Part shown: positions 8,146 through 16,075 of the stretch, piece after piece | Position numbering within the stretch: position 1 is the first letter of the stretch | How the letters are laid out: every line of letters starts with the position of its first letter | From: Methylobacterium radiotolerans JCM 2831 | GTDB lineage: Bacteria > Pseudomonadota > Alphaproteobacteria > Rhizobiales > Beijerinckiaceae | Assembly (NCBI RefSeq): GCF_000019725.1 | Contig: NC_010505.1 | Span: 5,502,001 to 5,566,000 of the forward strand | Direction: 5' to 3' | Length of the DNA: 64,000 nucleotides | The notes under the pieces: model-generated | Told to the model about the DNA's origin: nothing | Databases searched by the model: none | Seen by the model: the letters and a program-made list of their open reading frames with translations, nothing else | Made by a program: the position numbers and the translations under genes

Positions 8146-9144
8146 ATGAGGAAGCCGAACACTGCGAAGGCCGCCCCGGAGGCCACCGACCTCCGCCAGC
8201 GTGCCGCCCGAGCCCGTGACGCCGCTGGCCGGTTCAACAGGCGCCCGGAACCAGCCGAGGCTACGGTTGCCGAGCCGGATCCTGCTCTCGCCGTCGTGGC
8301 TCTGTTCAAGGCAACCTGGACCGCCATCGGCAACGCCTTGGATGCCGAGGTGCCTGATGATCTCGTCGCCGAGCTTCAGGAGGCTGACGGCGCCGCCTAC
8401 GAGCGCCTCAAGACTGTGCGACCGACAACCCCTGAGGGCTTCCAGGCTCTGGCTGAATGCTGGGCTATGGTGCTGAAGGACCATCGCGGCGACGAGCCCA
8501 GCATGACGGTCAGCGAGCACGCCGCTGACTCCCTCATCGCCGGGGCAGGCGTGTGCGCGCCTGCCCAGGCCGTCGATTGGTACAACCCACCGCCGGGCTT
8601 CATGGCCTCGCCCGCGATCGAGCCGTTCAGCTTCGCCCGGATCTCCGAAGGCATCGCGATCGAGCTCGGCCGGCTGCGCGGCATCGCGATGGCCGAACTG
8701 GAGCGGCGCATCGGCCCTGAGACCTCGGCTGAGGAGATCGCACGCATCAGCCGCGAGCTGCGGCTCGACGTGCTCGCCAAGGCCGCCCCGCTCGACGACA
8801 GCATCGTTGGTCAGGTCGAGTTCTCCTCGGCCACTGTGGAGGAGCTGAGCCTTATTCAAGAGAAGGCGCATCTTCTGGCGGACATCGCCAATGCGTCGGC
8901 ATGGCAAGGCTGCTGCGCGGGCAACGCGGCGGGCAATCTGATGACGTGGCTCGGAGACGAGCTGACGGTTCTGGAGAGCGAAGCCGCTCGCGAGCTGCAG
9001 CGTCGTCAACCGGCAACCTTGAGGGATCGCGAGAAGCGCCTCGCTGCCGTCGCCGAGCGGATCATCTCGAACAACGACGACGCCGAGACCGCGACCTTCA
9101 TTCAGGAACTCACGGCCTGGGCGGCCGAGCAGGCGAGGCACTGA
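8146..9144 (+). CDS. Hypothetical helical protein
   Basis: The 332-residue, mostly alpha-helical acidic protein begins MRKPNTAKAAPEATDLRQRA. It has no signal peptide, membrane helix or recognised catalytic motif. The centre contains AERIGPE-like charged helices and the end EQELTAWAAEQA-type segments. Proteins of this kind recur in Methylobacterium accessory regions, but I cannot name a domain. The frame is open further upstream (to 7993), but the ATG at 8146 lies just after the preceding stop and is the natural start. Confidence 0.5.
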   Translation: MRKPNTAKAAPEATDLRQRAARARDAAGRFNRRPEPAEATVAEPDPALAVVALFKATWTAIGNALDAEVPDDLVAELQEADGAAYERLKTVRPTTPEGFQALAECWAMVLKDHRGDEPSMTVSEHAADSLIAGAGVCAPAQAVDWYNPPPGFMASPAIEPFSFARISEGIAIELGRLRGIAMAELERRIGPETSAEEIARISRELRLDVLAKAAPLDDSIVGQVEFSSATVEELSLIQEKAHLLADIANASAWQGCCAGNAAGNLMTWLGDELTVLESEAARELQRRQPATLRDREKRLAAVAERIISNNDDAETATFIQELTAWAAEQARH

Positions 9145-9146
9145 CC

Positions 9147-9397
9147 ATGGCCAACGTCATCCCCTTTCGGCCCCGGCGGAAGTCCGTCGCCGTGCCGGAC
9201 ACCCGTGTTCGCATGAGGGCGCCCTGGCCTTAGCTCTCGATGCCGTCGACCACCTCGTGGCCGCCCTCGACGAAATTGACGGCGACCCGGATCTTGAGGA
9301 CGGCGGCGACGCGGAGCCGAGCCTCGGCGCGCCCGAGGGGCAGGGCTCGCAGGTGGTGTGGCTGCGAGGCGGAGACCGCGACCTTGAGGGGGTGTGA
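9147..9397 (+). pseudogene. Frameshifted small conserved protein
   Basis: The ATG at 9147 opens MANVIPFRPRRKSVAVPD, but this frame stops at 9233. A different frame then continues as GALALALDAVDHLVAALDE, PDLEDGGDAEPSLGAPEG and SQVVWLRGGDRDLE to a stop at 9395-9397, without a start of its own. Joined, the two halves match a small family frequent in Methylobacterium that begins with NVIPFRPR and contains D-x-D-L-E-x6-EPSLGAPE. A one-base indel between about 9180 and 9220 explains the split. It could also be a sequencing error. Confidence 0.65.
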
Positions 9398-9479
9398 ATC
9401 GACCTCAAAGGGACTCACCCCTAAAGCCAATCATATCAGTGGCTTAGGGTGCGAATCGTGCTTGAAGGGAATCGCCCCT
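9396..9479. repeat. Two copies of a 27-bp element with paired GANTC sites
   Basis: Positions 9396-9422 and 9453-9479 share the pattern GAATCG-(N)-AAGGGA-(N)TC-(N)-CCCCT. Each holds two GANTC sites 16 bp apart (9396 and 9412; 9453 and 9469), the sequence methylated by CcrM in alphaproteobacteria. The repeats lie directly after the frameshifted gene in noncoding DNA. Confidence 0.55.
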
Positions 9480-9483
9480 TTTT

Positions 9484-9960
9484 GGCATCCACGCCCGCCC
9501 TCGACAGCTTGAGGGGCACATCTGCGGGCGAGCGTGGAGGTCGACCGAAGCCAACCTCGTACCGGTACGAGGCTTCCAGGCCGCGGCGCTAACATGGATG
9601 GGTTTTTCGACGACCGTCCCCGGCATCCACGCCCGCCCCCATACTCCTGGGGACGAGCTTGAGACGAGCGTGGACGGCCAGCCGAAGCCGGCACGTCGAT
9701 CCTCGGCCTGTCGGAGGCTAGCAGCGAGGCAGCCAATGGGCTGAACCCCACGAACGCCGCTCGCGCATCCAGTGCGGGCAGCAGTGCAGAGGCATCCACG
9801 CCCGCCCACGACGATCGGGGGTTGAGAAGGGCGGGCGGGCGCGGAGGTCGATCTTGGGTCGACCAGTAGACGATACCGCAGCTCGACCACCCCGTCTGAA
9901 ACCCGAGCGACAGATCTCGAGGAACGTCGCTCGCGCATTCGGAGCGGGCGGCTGAATCTC
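9484..9960. repeat. Three degenerate units headed by a 17-bp identical sequence
   Basis: GGCATCCACGCCCGCCC occurs three times, at 9484-9500, 9622-9638 and 9791-9807, so the units are about 138 and 169 bp apart. Each copy is followed by a partly conserved GC-rich stretch containing GAGCGTGGA- or GCGGAGGTCGA-like motifs. Units 2 and 3 also share AACG(C/T)CGCTCGCGCAT near 9752 and 9923. Unit 1 contains an 18-bp perfect palindrome at 9555-9572 centred on ACCGGT. I see no convincing coding potential in the 9398-10135 stretch. Confidence 0.5.
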
Positions 9961-10135
9961 GCGGCGAGAGTTCACGACGAGAGCTCTCCCTTCGAACCCT
10001 AATAGGTTGTGCAGGGGGAAACCGCGGCAGCTCTCCGAGTTTCGGAGCGCCGCCGGGCTCGGCGCCCCTGTCCGACCGGCCTTTGCGATTTTCAGGACCT
10101 TTCACAATCCTTCGATCAGAGGATCGGAGAGCACC

Positions 10136-10462
10136 ATGTCGGACGACTTCCACGACGGGAACGACGCGCGGCGGTACCGCGCCAGGCTGCGCCGCCAGCG
10201 CCGGTACCAGGCCGACTATCGGTCGAAGCTGAAGCAGGTCCGAGCGCCGCAGAAGGCCGACATCGCGGCGGCCTGCTTCGAAGAGCTGCTGGTCATCCTC
10301 GGGAAGGACTCCAAGGCCGTTACCGGCTTCGTCAACGCCGTCCTGCGTCGCCTGTCCGAGCGGTTCGACAAACAGGAGGTCGCCGATCGGTTCTCCCTGC
10401 TGGTCGCCAGGGCCGCGCGGGATCACGCGCGCCACGGCGACGGCGACGGCTCGGCGGCCTGA
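10136..10462 (+). CDS. Hypothetical basic protein
   Basis: The 108-residue product has a very basic N-terminus (RRYRARLRRQRRYQADYRSKLK) that could contact nucleic acid, followed by two amphipathic helices. It is not recognised. The ATG at 10136 has a GGAG site about nine bases upstream. It is the first plus-strand gene of the integrase-proximal block. Confidence 0.5.
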   Translation: MSDDFHDGNDARRYRARLRRQRRYQADYRSKLKQVRAPQKADIAAACFEELLVILGKDSKAVTGFVNAVLRRLSERFDKQEVADRFSLLVARAARDHARHGDGDGSAA

Positions 10463-10532
10463 CAGCGAACCAAAACGATGCACTTGCGTCAGTTCACGAA
10501 CCGTGTCACAAAAGTGGTGCAGGTGAGCTAAG

Positions 10533-11054
10533 ATGTTTCTCGACGATCGCTCCTTCACCACCTCGACGCTGACTGCTGCGGCCGGCTGCGAGCCCATGAC
10601 GTTCCGCACGTGGCGAAACAGGAATGGGCTGTTCCCGGAGGTGGCCGGCGGTCGCAATTGGAAGCGGTTCACGGTCGTCGACGTCTGCATCGTCCGGGCG
10701 ATCACGGTGATGACGGGACATGGCTTGAACACCGGCAACGTCGTCAGCTTCGCTCAGGACCATCTACGCCGCCGCTTCGATCTCCTGCTGATCGGGGAGA
10801 CAACGTCCGATCTCGTGGGCTTTTTCGCAGGTGGATCAAAGACCGGCGAGAAGGTCGCCTACGTCGACGAAGATGGGACAGCGAAAGTCGCGTTGGCGAA
10901 GGATCTTCCCGAACCGAAAACGTCCTTCGTTTTCCTGAACGACGATGCTCGGCTGGCCGAAACCCTCGCCAGCACCAAGGGCATCATCACGATCATCGAC
11001 CTGAAGGCGCTCGCGCAACAGGTACTCGATGCCCTCCCCAAGGCGGAGGTCTAA
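10533..11054 (+). CDS. MerR-like winged-helix regulator
   Basis: The N-terminal 80 residues (TLTAAAGCEPMTFRTWRNRN, GRNWKRFTVVDVCIVRAITVM) look like a MerR-type helix-turn-helix with wing, found in small phage and excision regulators. The C-terminal 90 residues are unrecognised and may form a sensor or dimer domain. It is followed after one base by an excisionase-like gene and then an integrase. A role in controlling integration or excision is inferred from this order. Confidence 0.55.
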   Translation: MFLDDRSFTTSTLTAAAGCEPMTFRTWRNRNGLFPEVAGGRNWKRFTVVDVCIVRAITVMTGHGLNTGNVVSFAQDHLRRRFDLLLIGETTSDLVGFFAGGSKTGEKVAYVDEDGTAKVALAKDLPEPKTSFVFLNDDARLAETLASTKGIITIIDLKALAQQVLDALPKAEV

Positions 11055-11055
11055 G

Positions 11056-11307
11056 ATGCCCCGCCGCGCTCACGAGGATCAGGGCCTGTTCCCGTGCGAG
11101 GCCGAGGTGGCACGCCGCCTCAGCCAGGATCCGGCTGCCTGGAAGGCGAAGGCCATCATCCTGGAGCGGGACGGATTGCCGAAGATCGACCCGCTGTTTG
11201 GCGGCCGATTCTGGCCCGGCGTCGTAGCCTTCCTGAACCGCCGCTACGGTCTCTCCCGCGTCGAGGCATCCGCCCTCGACGGACAGGAGAACCTCGATGC
11301 CTTCTGA
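11056..11307 (+). CDS. Small excisionase-like protein upstream of integrase
   Basis: The 83-residue protein contains ERDGLPKIDPLFGGRFWPGV, a stretch typical of short proteins that precede tyrosine integrases in Rhizobiales genomes and probably act as DNA-bending recombination directionality factors. Its stop overlaps the integrase start by 11 bases and it begins one base after the upstream regulator gene, so the three genes are probably one operon. The function is inferred from position. Confidence 0.55.
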   Translation: MPRRAHEDQGLFPCEAEVARRLSQDPAAWKAKAIILERDGLPKIDPLFGGRFWPGVVAFLNRRYGLSRVEASALDGQENLDAF

Positions 11308-12523
11308 GCTCAGCTTCCCCGGCCTCAAGCGCCGGGCGCGAAAAACAGGGCCTGATGCGGCCTACTGGGTAGCCCGCGCCGACCTCGTGCGGACCGGCTA
11401 CCAACCCGAGACGGTCCGGATCCCCTACGATCTCGACGATCCGGACCAGCAGATGCTGGCCAGCGCCCTCTGCCTGAAGCTGCAGGCCGAGATGCTGGAA
11501 TGGGCATCGGGCCGGCGGCGCGACCCGAACCGCTTCGACGGGACCCTGCTCAGCCTGTCCAAGAAGTACCAGACGGACGAGGCGAGTCCGTTCAACACCA
11601 ACATGAAGCACAACACCCGCCGGACCGACCTCAGCATGCTGCGGTTGATCGAGCGGACCGTCGGGGCTCGCCAACTCGCCCAGCTCGGGAACGACGACTT
11701 CCGGCGCTGGTACAACGAGGCCAAGAAGCCGAAGGCACCGGGTGGACCCGAGCGGGTCCGGCGCGGCTACGGGCTGATCAAGAAGCTCCGGGAGCTGTTC
11801 TCGTTCGGCATCATGGCCGGGCTGCCGCAGTGCAAGCGGCTGCACGAGATCCTGAGCCACGCCCGGTTCGCCCAGCCGGCCCGGCGGCGGATCACCCTCA
11901 AGCTCGAACACGTCGAAGCATTCATCCCCGTCGCGCTCGAGCAGGGGCGGCTCAGCCTCGCGCTCGGCACCGCCATCCAGTTCGAGGCGGTGCTCCGGCA
12001 GCGCGACGTGATCGGCGAGTGGATGCCGATCCCCGACGGTGAGGAGCCGAGCGGCATCGTCATCAACGGGCGGCGTTGGCAGAACGGCCTGACCTGGGCC
12101 GACCTCGCGGGCGACATGGTGGTCCGCAAGGTCACCACGAAGACGGGCGCGATCGTGGCGCACGATTTCAAGCTCTACGCGCTGGTGATTCGGCTCCTCG
12201 ACATGGTGCCGGCGGCCCAGCGGGTCGGGCCGCTGATCATCAACGAACACACCGGCAAGCCCTACGCGGAGTGGGTCTTCACCCGCGAGTGGCGCGCCGT
12301 GGCCCGCGCGGCCGGCATCCCGGACGAGGTCCGGAATATGGATGCCCGGGCCGGCGGGATCACGGAAGCCGATGATGCGGGCGCCGACTTCGACTCCATC
12401 AAGTCGACGGCGGCGCACGCCAACGCTTCGACGACGCAGCGGTACATGCGCGGCGCCGTCGGTAAGGCCCGGAACGTGGCGGTCCTGAGGGCCGCGCACC
12501 GGGCCAAGGAGAACAAGGCCTAA
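11297..12523 (+). CDS. Tyrosine recombinase / phage-type integrase
   Basis: The 408-residue protein has a SAM-like core-binding region (residues about 90-200) and a C-terminal catalytic domain. Visible catalytic positions are the Arg in FEAVLRQRDVIG, the D-A-R-A-G-G-I box replacing the usual HxxR, and the Tyr in AHANASTTQRYMR. This DxRAG variant is common in rhizobial integrases. The stop lies about 90 bp from a 3' tRNA-Gly fragment, and three GGGGAACG repeats stand between them. Together this suggests site-specific integration into tRNA-Gly. Confidence 0.85.
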   Translation: MPSELSFPGLKRRARKTGPDAAYWVARADLVRTGYQPETVRIPYDLDDPDQQMLASALCLKLQAEMLEWASGRRRDPNRFDGTLLSLSKKYQTDEASPFNTNMKHNTRRTDLSMLRLIERTVGARQLAQLGNDDFRRWYNEAKKPKAPGGPERVRRGYGLIKKLRELFSFGIMAGLPQCKRLHEILSHARFAQPARRRITLKLEHVEAFIPVALEQGRLSLALGTAIQFEAVLRQRDVIGEWMPIPDGEEPSGIVINGRRWQNGLTWADLAGDMVVRKVTTKTGAIVAHDFKLYALVIRLLDMVPAAQRVGPLIINEHTGKPYAEWVFTREWRAVARAAGIPDEVRNMDARAGGITEADDAGADFDSIKSTAAHANASTTQRYMRGAVGKARNVAVLRAAHRAKENKA

Positions 12524-12531
12524 ACAGCCTT

Positions 12532-12560
12532 GGGGAACGCGACGGGGAACGTGGGGAACG
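12532..12560 (+). repeat. Three GGGGAACG repeats, candidate integrase arm sites
   Basis: GGGGAACG starts at 12532, 12544 and 12553, directly between the integrase stop and the tRNA-Gly fragment. Short direct repeats in this position are typical arm-type binding sites of tyrosine integrases; binding is inferred. Confidence 0.45.
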
Positions 12561-12611
12561 CGAGATCAACACGAAGGCTGAAATTCGCTAGCACCATCAG
12601 TGGGATGGGAG

Positions 12612-12662
12612 TGGAGCGGGTACCGGGAATCGAACCCGGGTATTCAGCTTGGAAGGCTGAAA
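12612..12662 (-). tRNA. 3' fragment of tRNA-Gly(UCC), probable attachment site
   Basis: On the minus strand the sequence reads an anticodon arm (CAGCCTTCCAAGCTG, anticodon TCC), a T arm (CGGGTTCGATTCCCG) and an acceptor 3' strand ending CGCTCCA. The 5' acceptor strand and D arm are absent, so this is not a functional gene. Such 3' halves are what remain at one end of an element integrated into a tRNA gene. Two integrase genes flank it. Confidence 0.75.
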
Positions 12663-12673
12663 CAACACCCCGC

Positions 12674-12798
12674 GTGGTATCCGGTCCGCCCAGGGTTTCG
12701 GTAACCAACCACCTCAATATACAGGGTAAACGGCCGCTTCAGGGTTAACCGAGGGGTTGCGGAGGCGATTCGCGTCGGGTGGTATCCGGGTGGTATCC
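12674..12798 (+). repeat. Three GTGGTATCC repeats near the second integrase
   Basis: GTGGTATCC occurs at 12674-12682, 12779-12787 and 12790-12798, on both sides of a GGTTAACC-containing stretch and just before the integrase starting at 12813. These are candidate arm sites for that enzyme and differ from the repeats beside the first integrase. Confidence 0.45.
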
Positions 12799-12812
12799 AG
12801 CCGGAGGGACCG

Positions 12813-14375
12813 ATGGCCGTAGATGGTGGCAGGGGCTCGTATGCCCGGGAGCGCGTGCCGCTGACCGCGGGGCACTTGAACAAGGCCCGCGCGATGATCC
12901 GGAAGGGCGAGGTCCCGGGGCGCGGCCTCGACCTCGTCGACACTGAATGCACCGGCCTCGTGCTGCGCGTGACCCGGAACTCCGCGACGTGGCTCCGGAA
13001 GTCCAAGAACGCGACGGTGCGCATCGGCGACGCTGACGTCATCAGCCTCGCGCAGGCCCGGGACCAGGCCAACCGCATCCGTCTCGCCGTCCCCGGGCTG
13101 CACCAGCCGGTGATGGAAACCCGCATCTACGAGGAGGCCCTGCGCCGAACCGGCAGCGTCGAGGAGGCCCTGGACGCGGCGTGGCCCGAGGAGGAGCCCG
13201 ATACGCAGACCGCCGAAGCGCGCCGCCGGGACGGGCCGTGGGTCCTCGGCGATCTCGTCGACGCCTACCTCGAATGGAAGGTACCGAAGTTGAAGGGCCG
13301 CTGGGCGACGAGCTACCCGACCTATCTGCGGCACCCTGAGCTCGCCGGCCTGTCCATGCACACCGTAGCCGCCCTGGACCTGGAGTTGTTGCTGGGCGTG
13401 CGGCAGCGGCTGCTGGAGGACGGCGCGACGAAGCGGTCGGCCGCCAAGCGGGTGATCAATCAATTCAAGAAGTGCATGACCTGGGGGTGGAAGGAACAGC
13501 CGCTCCGCTGCCGGCTCGTGAGGATGAAGCATCCCTGGTGGGACAGACTCACGGTCGACTACGTCTCGGGCAAGCGGGATCATGTCCCGACCGTCGAGGA
13601 GCTCGCCAGGACGCTTGCCGTCGCCGAGCGCCATAGGTCCCTCGGGCAGACCGAGCACGCCACCGGCGCCGGGCTCCTCGGGGCCCTGTGGGCTGTCGTC
13701 CTGACCGCCCAGCGTACCGGCGCGCTCGTACCGACCGAGGTCGCCGCGTGCGTCCCGCGGTTCAGCAACGAACTGCCGGGCTGGACCGCTGTCGGCTGGC
13801 CGGGGTCGGTCATGAAGTCCAAGCTCCCGCATGGCCTGCCGATCCCGCCGGAGGCGTGGGCCGTCGTTGAGCGCTACCGCCAAGAGGACGCCTTTGACCG
13901 GGAGACGCCCTCGCCTTGGGTGTTTCCGTCCCGCCGCGGGGGCGGGCACGTCTCCTACCTGGCCATCAACCAGCTTTTGTCCCGCCTGCAGGGCCTGCGG
14001 GAGGGGAAGCCGGCCCCTGGAAAGGTTGACCTATTCGCCCTGTACGGCATCCGGCGCTGGACCCCGCACGACGTCCGCCGGGGACTCGCCACGTTCCTGG
14101 GAGAGCGCCGGCTGGGCGGGGCCGCGGCCGCCATCCTCGACCATGTCGACGGGAAGGCCGAGGAGCGCGAACGGACGGCACCCGTGACCCGGCTCCACTA
14201 CGACCGCGCCCAGCGCATGGAGCTGAAGTCGGAGGGCATGGACCTCTGGTGCCGAGCGATCCTGGAAGCGTACGAGCGGGAGCGCGAGGCCATCGCCCGG
14301 GTGCCCCTGCCTCCGCCGCGGCCGCGTCCGGTCAGGAAGCCACCGACCAAGAGGAAGAAGGCCGCGGCCGCCTAG
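12813..14375 (+). CDS. Tyrosine recombinase, P4-like integrase
   Basis: The 520-residue protein has an N-terminal arm-binding region (residues about 15-100, with CTGLVLRVTRNSATWLRKS), a core-binding domain, and a catalytic domain with LLGALWAVVLTAQRTGALV (Arg I), WTPHDVRRGLATFLGE (HxxR) and a C-terminal VTRLHYDR Tyr. It is only distantly related to the integrase at 11297. A basic Pro/Arg/Lys tail ends the protein. It probably mobilises the island to its right. GTGGTATCC repeats upstream may be its binding sites. Confidence 0.85.
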   Translation: MAVDGGRGSYARERVPLTAGHLNKARAMIRKGEVPGRGLDLVDTECTGLVLRVTRNSATWLRKSKNATVRIGDADVISLAQARDQANRIRLAVPGLHQPVMETRIYEEALRRTGSVEEALDAAWPEEEPDTQTAEARRRDGPWVLGDLVDAYLEWKVPKLKGRWATSYPTYLRHPELAGLSMHTVAALDLELLLGVRQRLLEDGATKRSAAKRVINQFKKCMTWGWKEQPLRCRLVRMKHPWWDRLTVDYVSGKRDHVPTVEELARTLAVAERHRSLGQTEHATGAGLLGALWAVVLTAQRTGALVPTEVAACVPRFSNELPGWTAVGWPGSVMKSKLPHGLPIPPEAWAVVERYRQEDAFDRETPSPWVFPSRRGGGHVSYLAINQLLSRLQGLREGKPAPGKVDLFALYGIRRWTPHDVRRGLATFLGERRLGGAAAAILDHVDGKAEERERTAPVTRLHYDRAQRMELKSEGMDLWCRAILEAYEREREAIARVPLPPPRPRPVRKPPTKRKKAAAA

Positions 14376-14541
14376 CGCGCCGGTCCCGGCCGAGCGCCCT
14401 GGCGAGGTCCGCCGGGCGCTCGGCCCGCACGAATCCCCTCCCACCGTGGCCGGAGGACTCCGCCATGTCCTCGGCGAGGGCCCGGGCGATGGCGTCGCGC
14501 TCCTCGACGGCCGCCTCTGCGATCCACTCGTAACCGTGCAT
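14332..14541 (-). CDS. Small hypothetical protein overlapping integrase end
   Basis: A 69-residue minus-strand product starts MHGYEWIAEAAVEERDAIAR, with GGAG seven bases before its ATG at 14541. It overlaps the 3' end of the integrase by 44 bp, convergently. Helical, Ala/Arg-rich and not recognised. The good ribosome site is the main support. Confidence 0.45.
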   Translation of the reverse strand: MHGYEWIAEAAVEERDAIARALAEDMAESSGHGGRGFVRAERPADLARALGRDRRARRPRPSSSWSVAS

Positions 14542-14603
14542 CAACCGTCTCCGCATTGAGAACGAAATAGGAACATGCGGAGGGTGTTTCAAGCGAGATC
14601 CCT

Positions 14604-14625
14604 TATGCGGAGGTTATCCCGCATA
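14604..14625. promoter_or_regulatory. Inverted repeat in divergent intergenic region
   Basis: TATGCGG at 14604-14610 pairs with CCGCATA at 14619-14625, and another TTATGCG lies near 14675. This 354-bp stretch separates the minus-strand gene at 14541 from the phosphoesterase at 14896 and probably holds both promoters. Nothing else was seen in it. Confidence 0.4.
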
Positions 14626-14895
14626 GAGGCCCGCTGCGTTCAAGATAAGCCGGTTTCGGCCCGTTCCGGCGCCCTTATGCGCAACCGGTCCACCCACCGG
14701 TTTCACCCTTCCTTCACCACGGTCCAGGGTCGTCCCGCCGCCCTGGTTGACCCACCGCCGCGAGCTGCGATCCTCACGATTCGACCCCGCCCGAGAGGCC
14801 CCCGTGAAACGCCGAATAGCCACCCCCCGCCAGCATCGAGAGACCCACCCGGGGGCGTGACGCCGCGCGCGCAGCCCCCCGCCACGGAGGCTGCC

Positions 14896-15480
14896 ATGAC
14901 GATCTACTTCACCGCCGACACCCACTTCGGCCACCAGGGCATCCTAAGGATGTCCAAGCGCCCCTTCGCCACCATCCAGGAGCACGACGAGCTCCTCGTC
15001 GAGGCCTGGAACTCCACCGTCCGCCCCGGCGACGAGGTCTGGCATCTCGGGGACTTCGCCTACCGCTGCCCGCTCGCGCACGCCGAGACGATCTTCAAGC
15101 GGCTTAACGGCATCAAGCGGCTCGTCTGCGGCAATCACGAGCAGAAGGGGCGGAAGCTCCCCTGGGCGTCCCAACACGAAGGCTACCTCGACACCGTCGT
15201 CGCCGGCCGCCGGATGGTCCTGTGCCACTACGGCATGAGGGCCTGGCCGGGAGCGTTCCGGGGCTCGCTCCACCTCTACGGCCACACCCACGGGCTGCTC
15301 CCGGACACCCTGCAGTCCGCCGACGTCGGCGTCGACAGGTGGCCGTACCGCCCAATCCGTCTGGAGGAGATCTTAGGCCGGATGCAGGCGACCGGGCTGG
15401 TGCCCGAGGAGATCGCGCTGGCCCGTGCCAAGGAGGCTGAGGAGGGCGCCGCGGCCGAAGACGACGACGACGCGGAATGA
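14896..15480 (+). CDS. Calcineurin-like metallophosphoesterase
   Basis: The 194-residue protein has the metallophosphoesterase motifs in order: IYFTADTHFGHQGI (D-x-H), VWHLGDFAY (GD), LVCGNHEQKG (GNH[E/D]) and LHLYGHTHG (GHTH). It is short and close to the phage and plasmid-type phosphoesterases that act on phosphomonoesters or diesters; the natural substrate is unknown. The ATG at 14896 follows a perfect ACGGAGG. The tail is acidic (AAEDDDDAE). A strong hairpin lies just after the stop. Confidence 0.85.
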   Translation: MTIYFTADTHFGHQGILRMSKRPFATIQEHDELLVEAWNSTVRPGDEVWHLGDFAYRCPLAHAETIFKRLNGIKRLVCGNHEQKGRKLPWASQHEGYLDTVVAGRRMVLCHYGMRAWPGAFRGSLHLYGHTHGLLPDTLQSADVGVDRWPYRPIRLEEILGRMQATGLVPEEIALARAKEAEEGAAAEDDDDAE

Positions 15481-15485
15481 GAACA

Positions 15486-15515
15486 GGGCCCCCGGACGTC
15501 TCCGGGGGCCCTTCG
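15486..15515. terminator. Strong bidirectional terminator between convergent genes
   Basis: GGGCCCCCGGA at 15486-15496 pairs perfectly with TCCGGGGGCCC at 15501-15511. It lies between the phosphoesterase stop (15480) and the stop of the convergent minus-strand gene (15533). Confidence 0.75.
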
Positions 15516-15532
15516 GTTTCGGGGTGGTGGCC

Positions 15533-16069
15533 TCAGCGGCCTATGGCGGGGGCCTCGACGGGTTCGAGGTCGAGATCCTCGACCTCGGTCTTCCAGCGGG
15601 GCTTCGGCGGCAAGCCGCTGCGGGCATCGCGCCGGACCCTGCGCAGCCGCTCGAACTCCATCCCGGCACCGCGCCGGGTCCCAAGCCGGTACATCCTTGC
15701 CATCTCGTCGATCACGAGGGCGGACATCTCCTGGGGCACGATCCGCTTGGAGACCAGCACGCCGTCGGAACCGGGGGCCGCCTCATAGAGGCCGTACATG
15801 GCGGGGGCGTGCCGATCCCCTAAGCGACGGACTTGATAGCCGCTGATGATCCTCGCGTTGACCTCGGAGAGCCATGCGGCCTCGTCGAATCCACCACGCC
15901 TGTAGCCGGCGCCCGGTGCGAAGTGGTCGTCTGCGCCGCTCGCGGCCATCCCGGCGGCGATGCGGTCGGTGATTGGTGTGGCGGTCGTCGTGGTCATGTC
16001 CCGTCCCCTGTCCCGCGGGCCGAAGCCCGTCCCGCAGACCAGGTTATTGAGGGCGACGAATAGCACCAT
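15533..16069 (-). CDS. Hypothetical protein
   Basis: The 178-residue product is Ala/Arg/Gly-rich with a central RRLGDRHAPAMYGLYEAAPG stretch and a charged helical C-terminus. It is not recognised. The ATG at 16069 lies six bases after the upstream stop and has AGGGGG upstream, suggesting translational coupling. An internal ATG at 15997 is also possible. Last gene of the minus-strand run starting at 17865. Confidence 0.45.
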   Translation of the reverse strand: MVLFVALNNLVCGTGFGPRDRGRDMTTTTATPITDRIAAGMAASGADDHFAPGAGYRRGGFDEAAWLSEVNARIISGYQVRRLGDRHAPAMYGLYEAAPGSDGVLVSKRIVPQEMSALVIDEMARMYRLGTRRGAGMEFERLRRVRRDARSGLPPKPRWKTEVEDLDLEPVEAPAIGR

Positions 16070-16075
16070 AGCCCC

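Noticed and set aside
9484..9807. CRISPR array
   Set aside because: Only three heads, spaced at about 140-170 bp with degenerate rather than unique spacers, and no cas gene nearby.
9431..10738. A 435-residue minus-strand frame across the repeat region
   Set aside because: It reads the repeats as protein (RAWMP-like repeats) and overlaps real plus-strand genes. No ribosome site or domain supports it.
12612..12690. Complete tRNA-Gly gene
   Set aside because: The D arm and the 5' acceptor strand are absent. The first bases upstream of the anticodon arm do not pair with the acceptor 3' strand.
12714..13949. A 411-residue minus-strand open frame
   Set aside because: Antisense to the P4-like integrase, whose catalytic motifs are clear on the plus strand.
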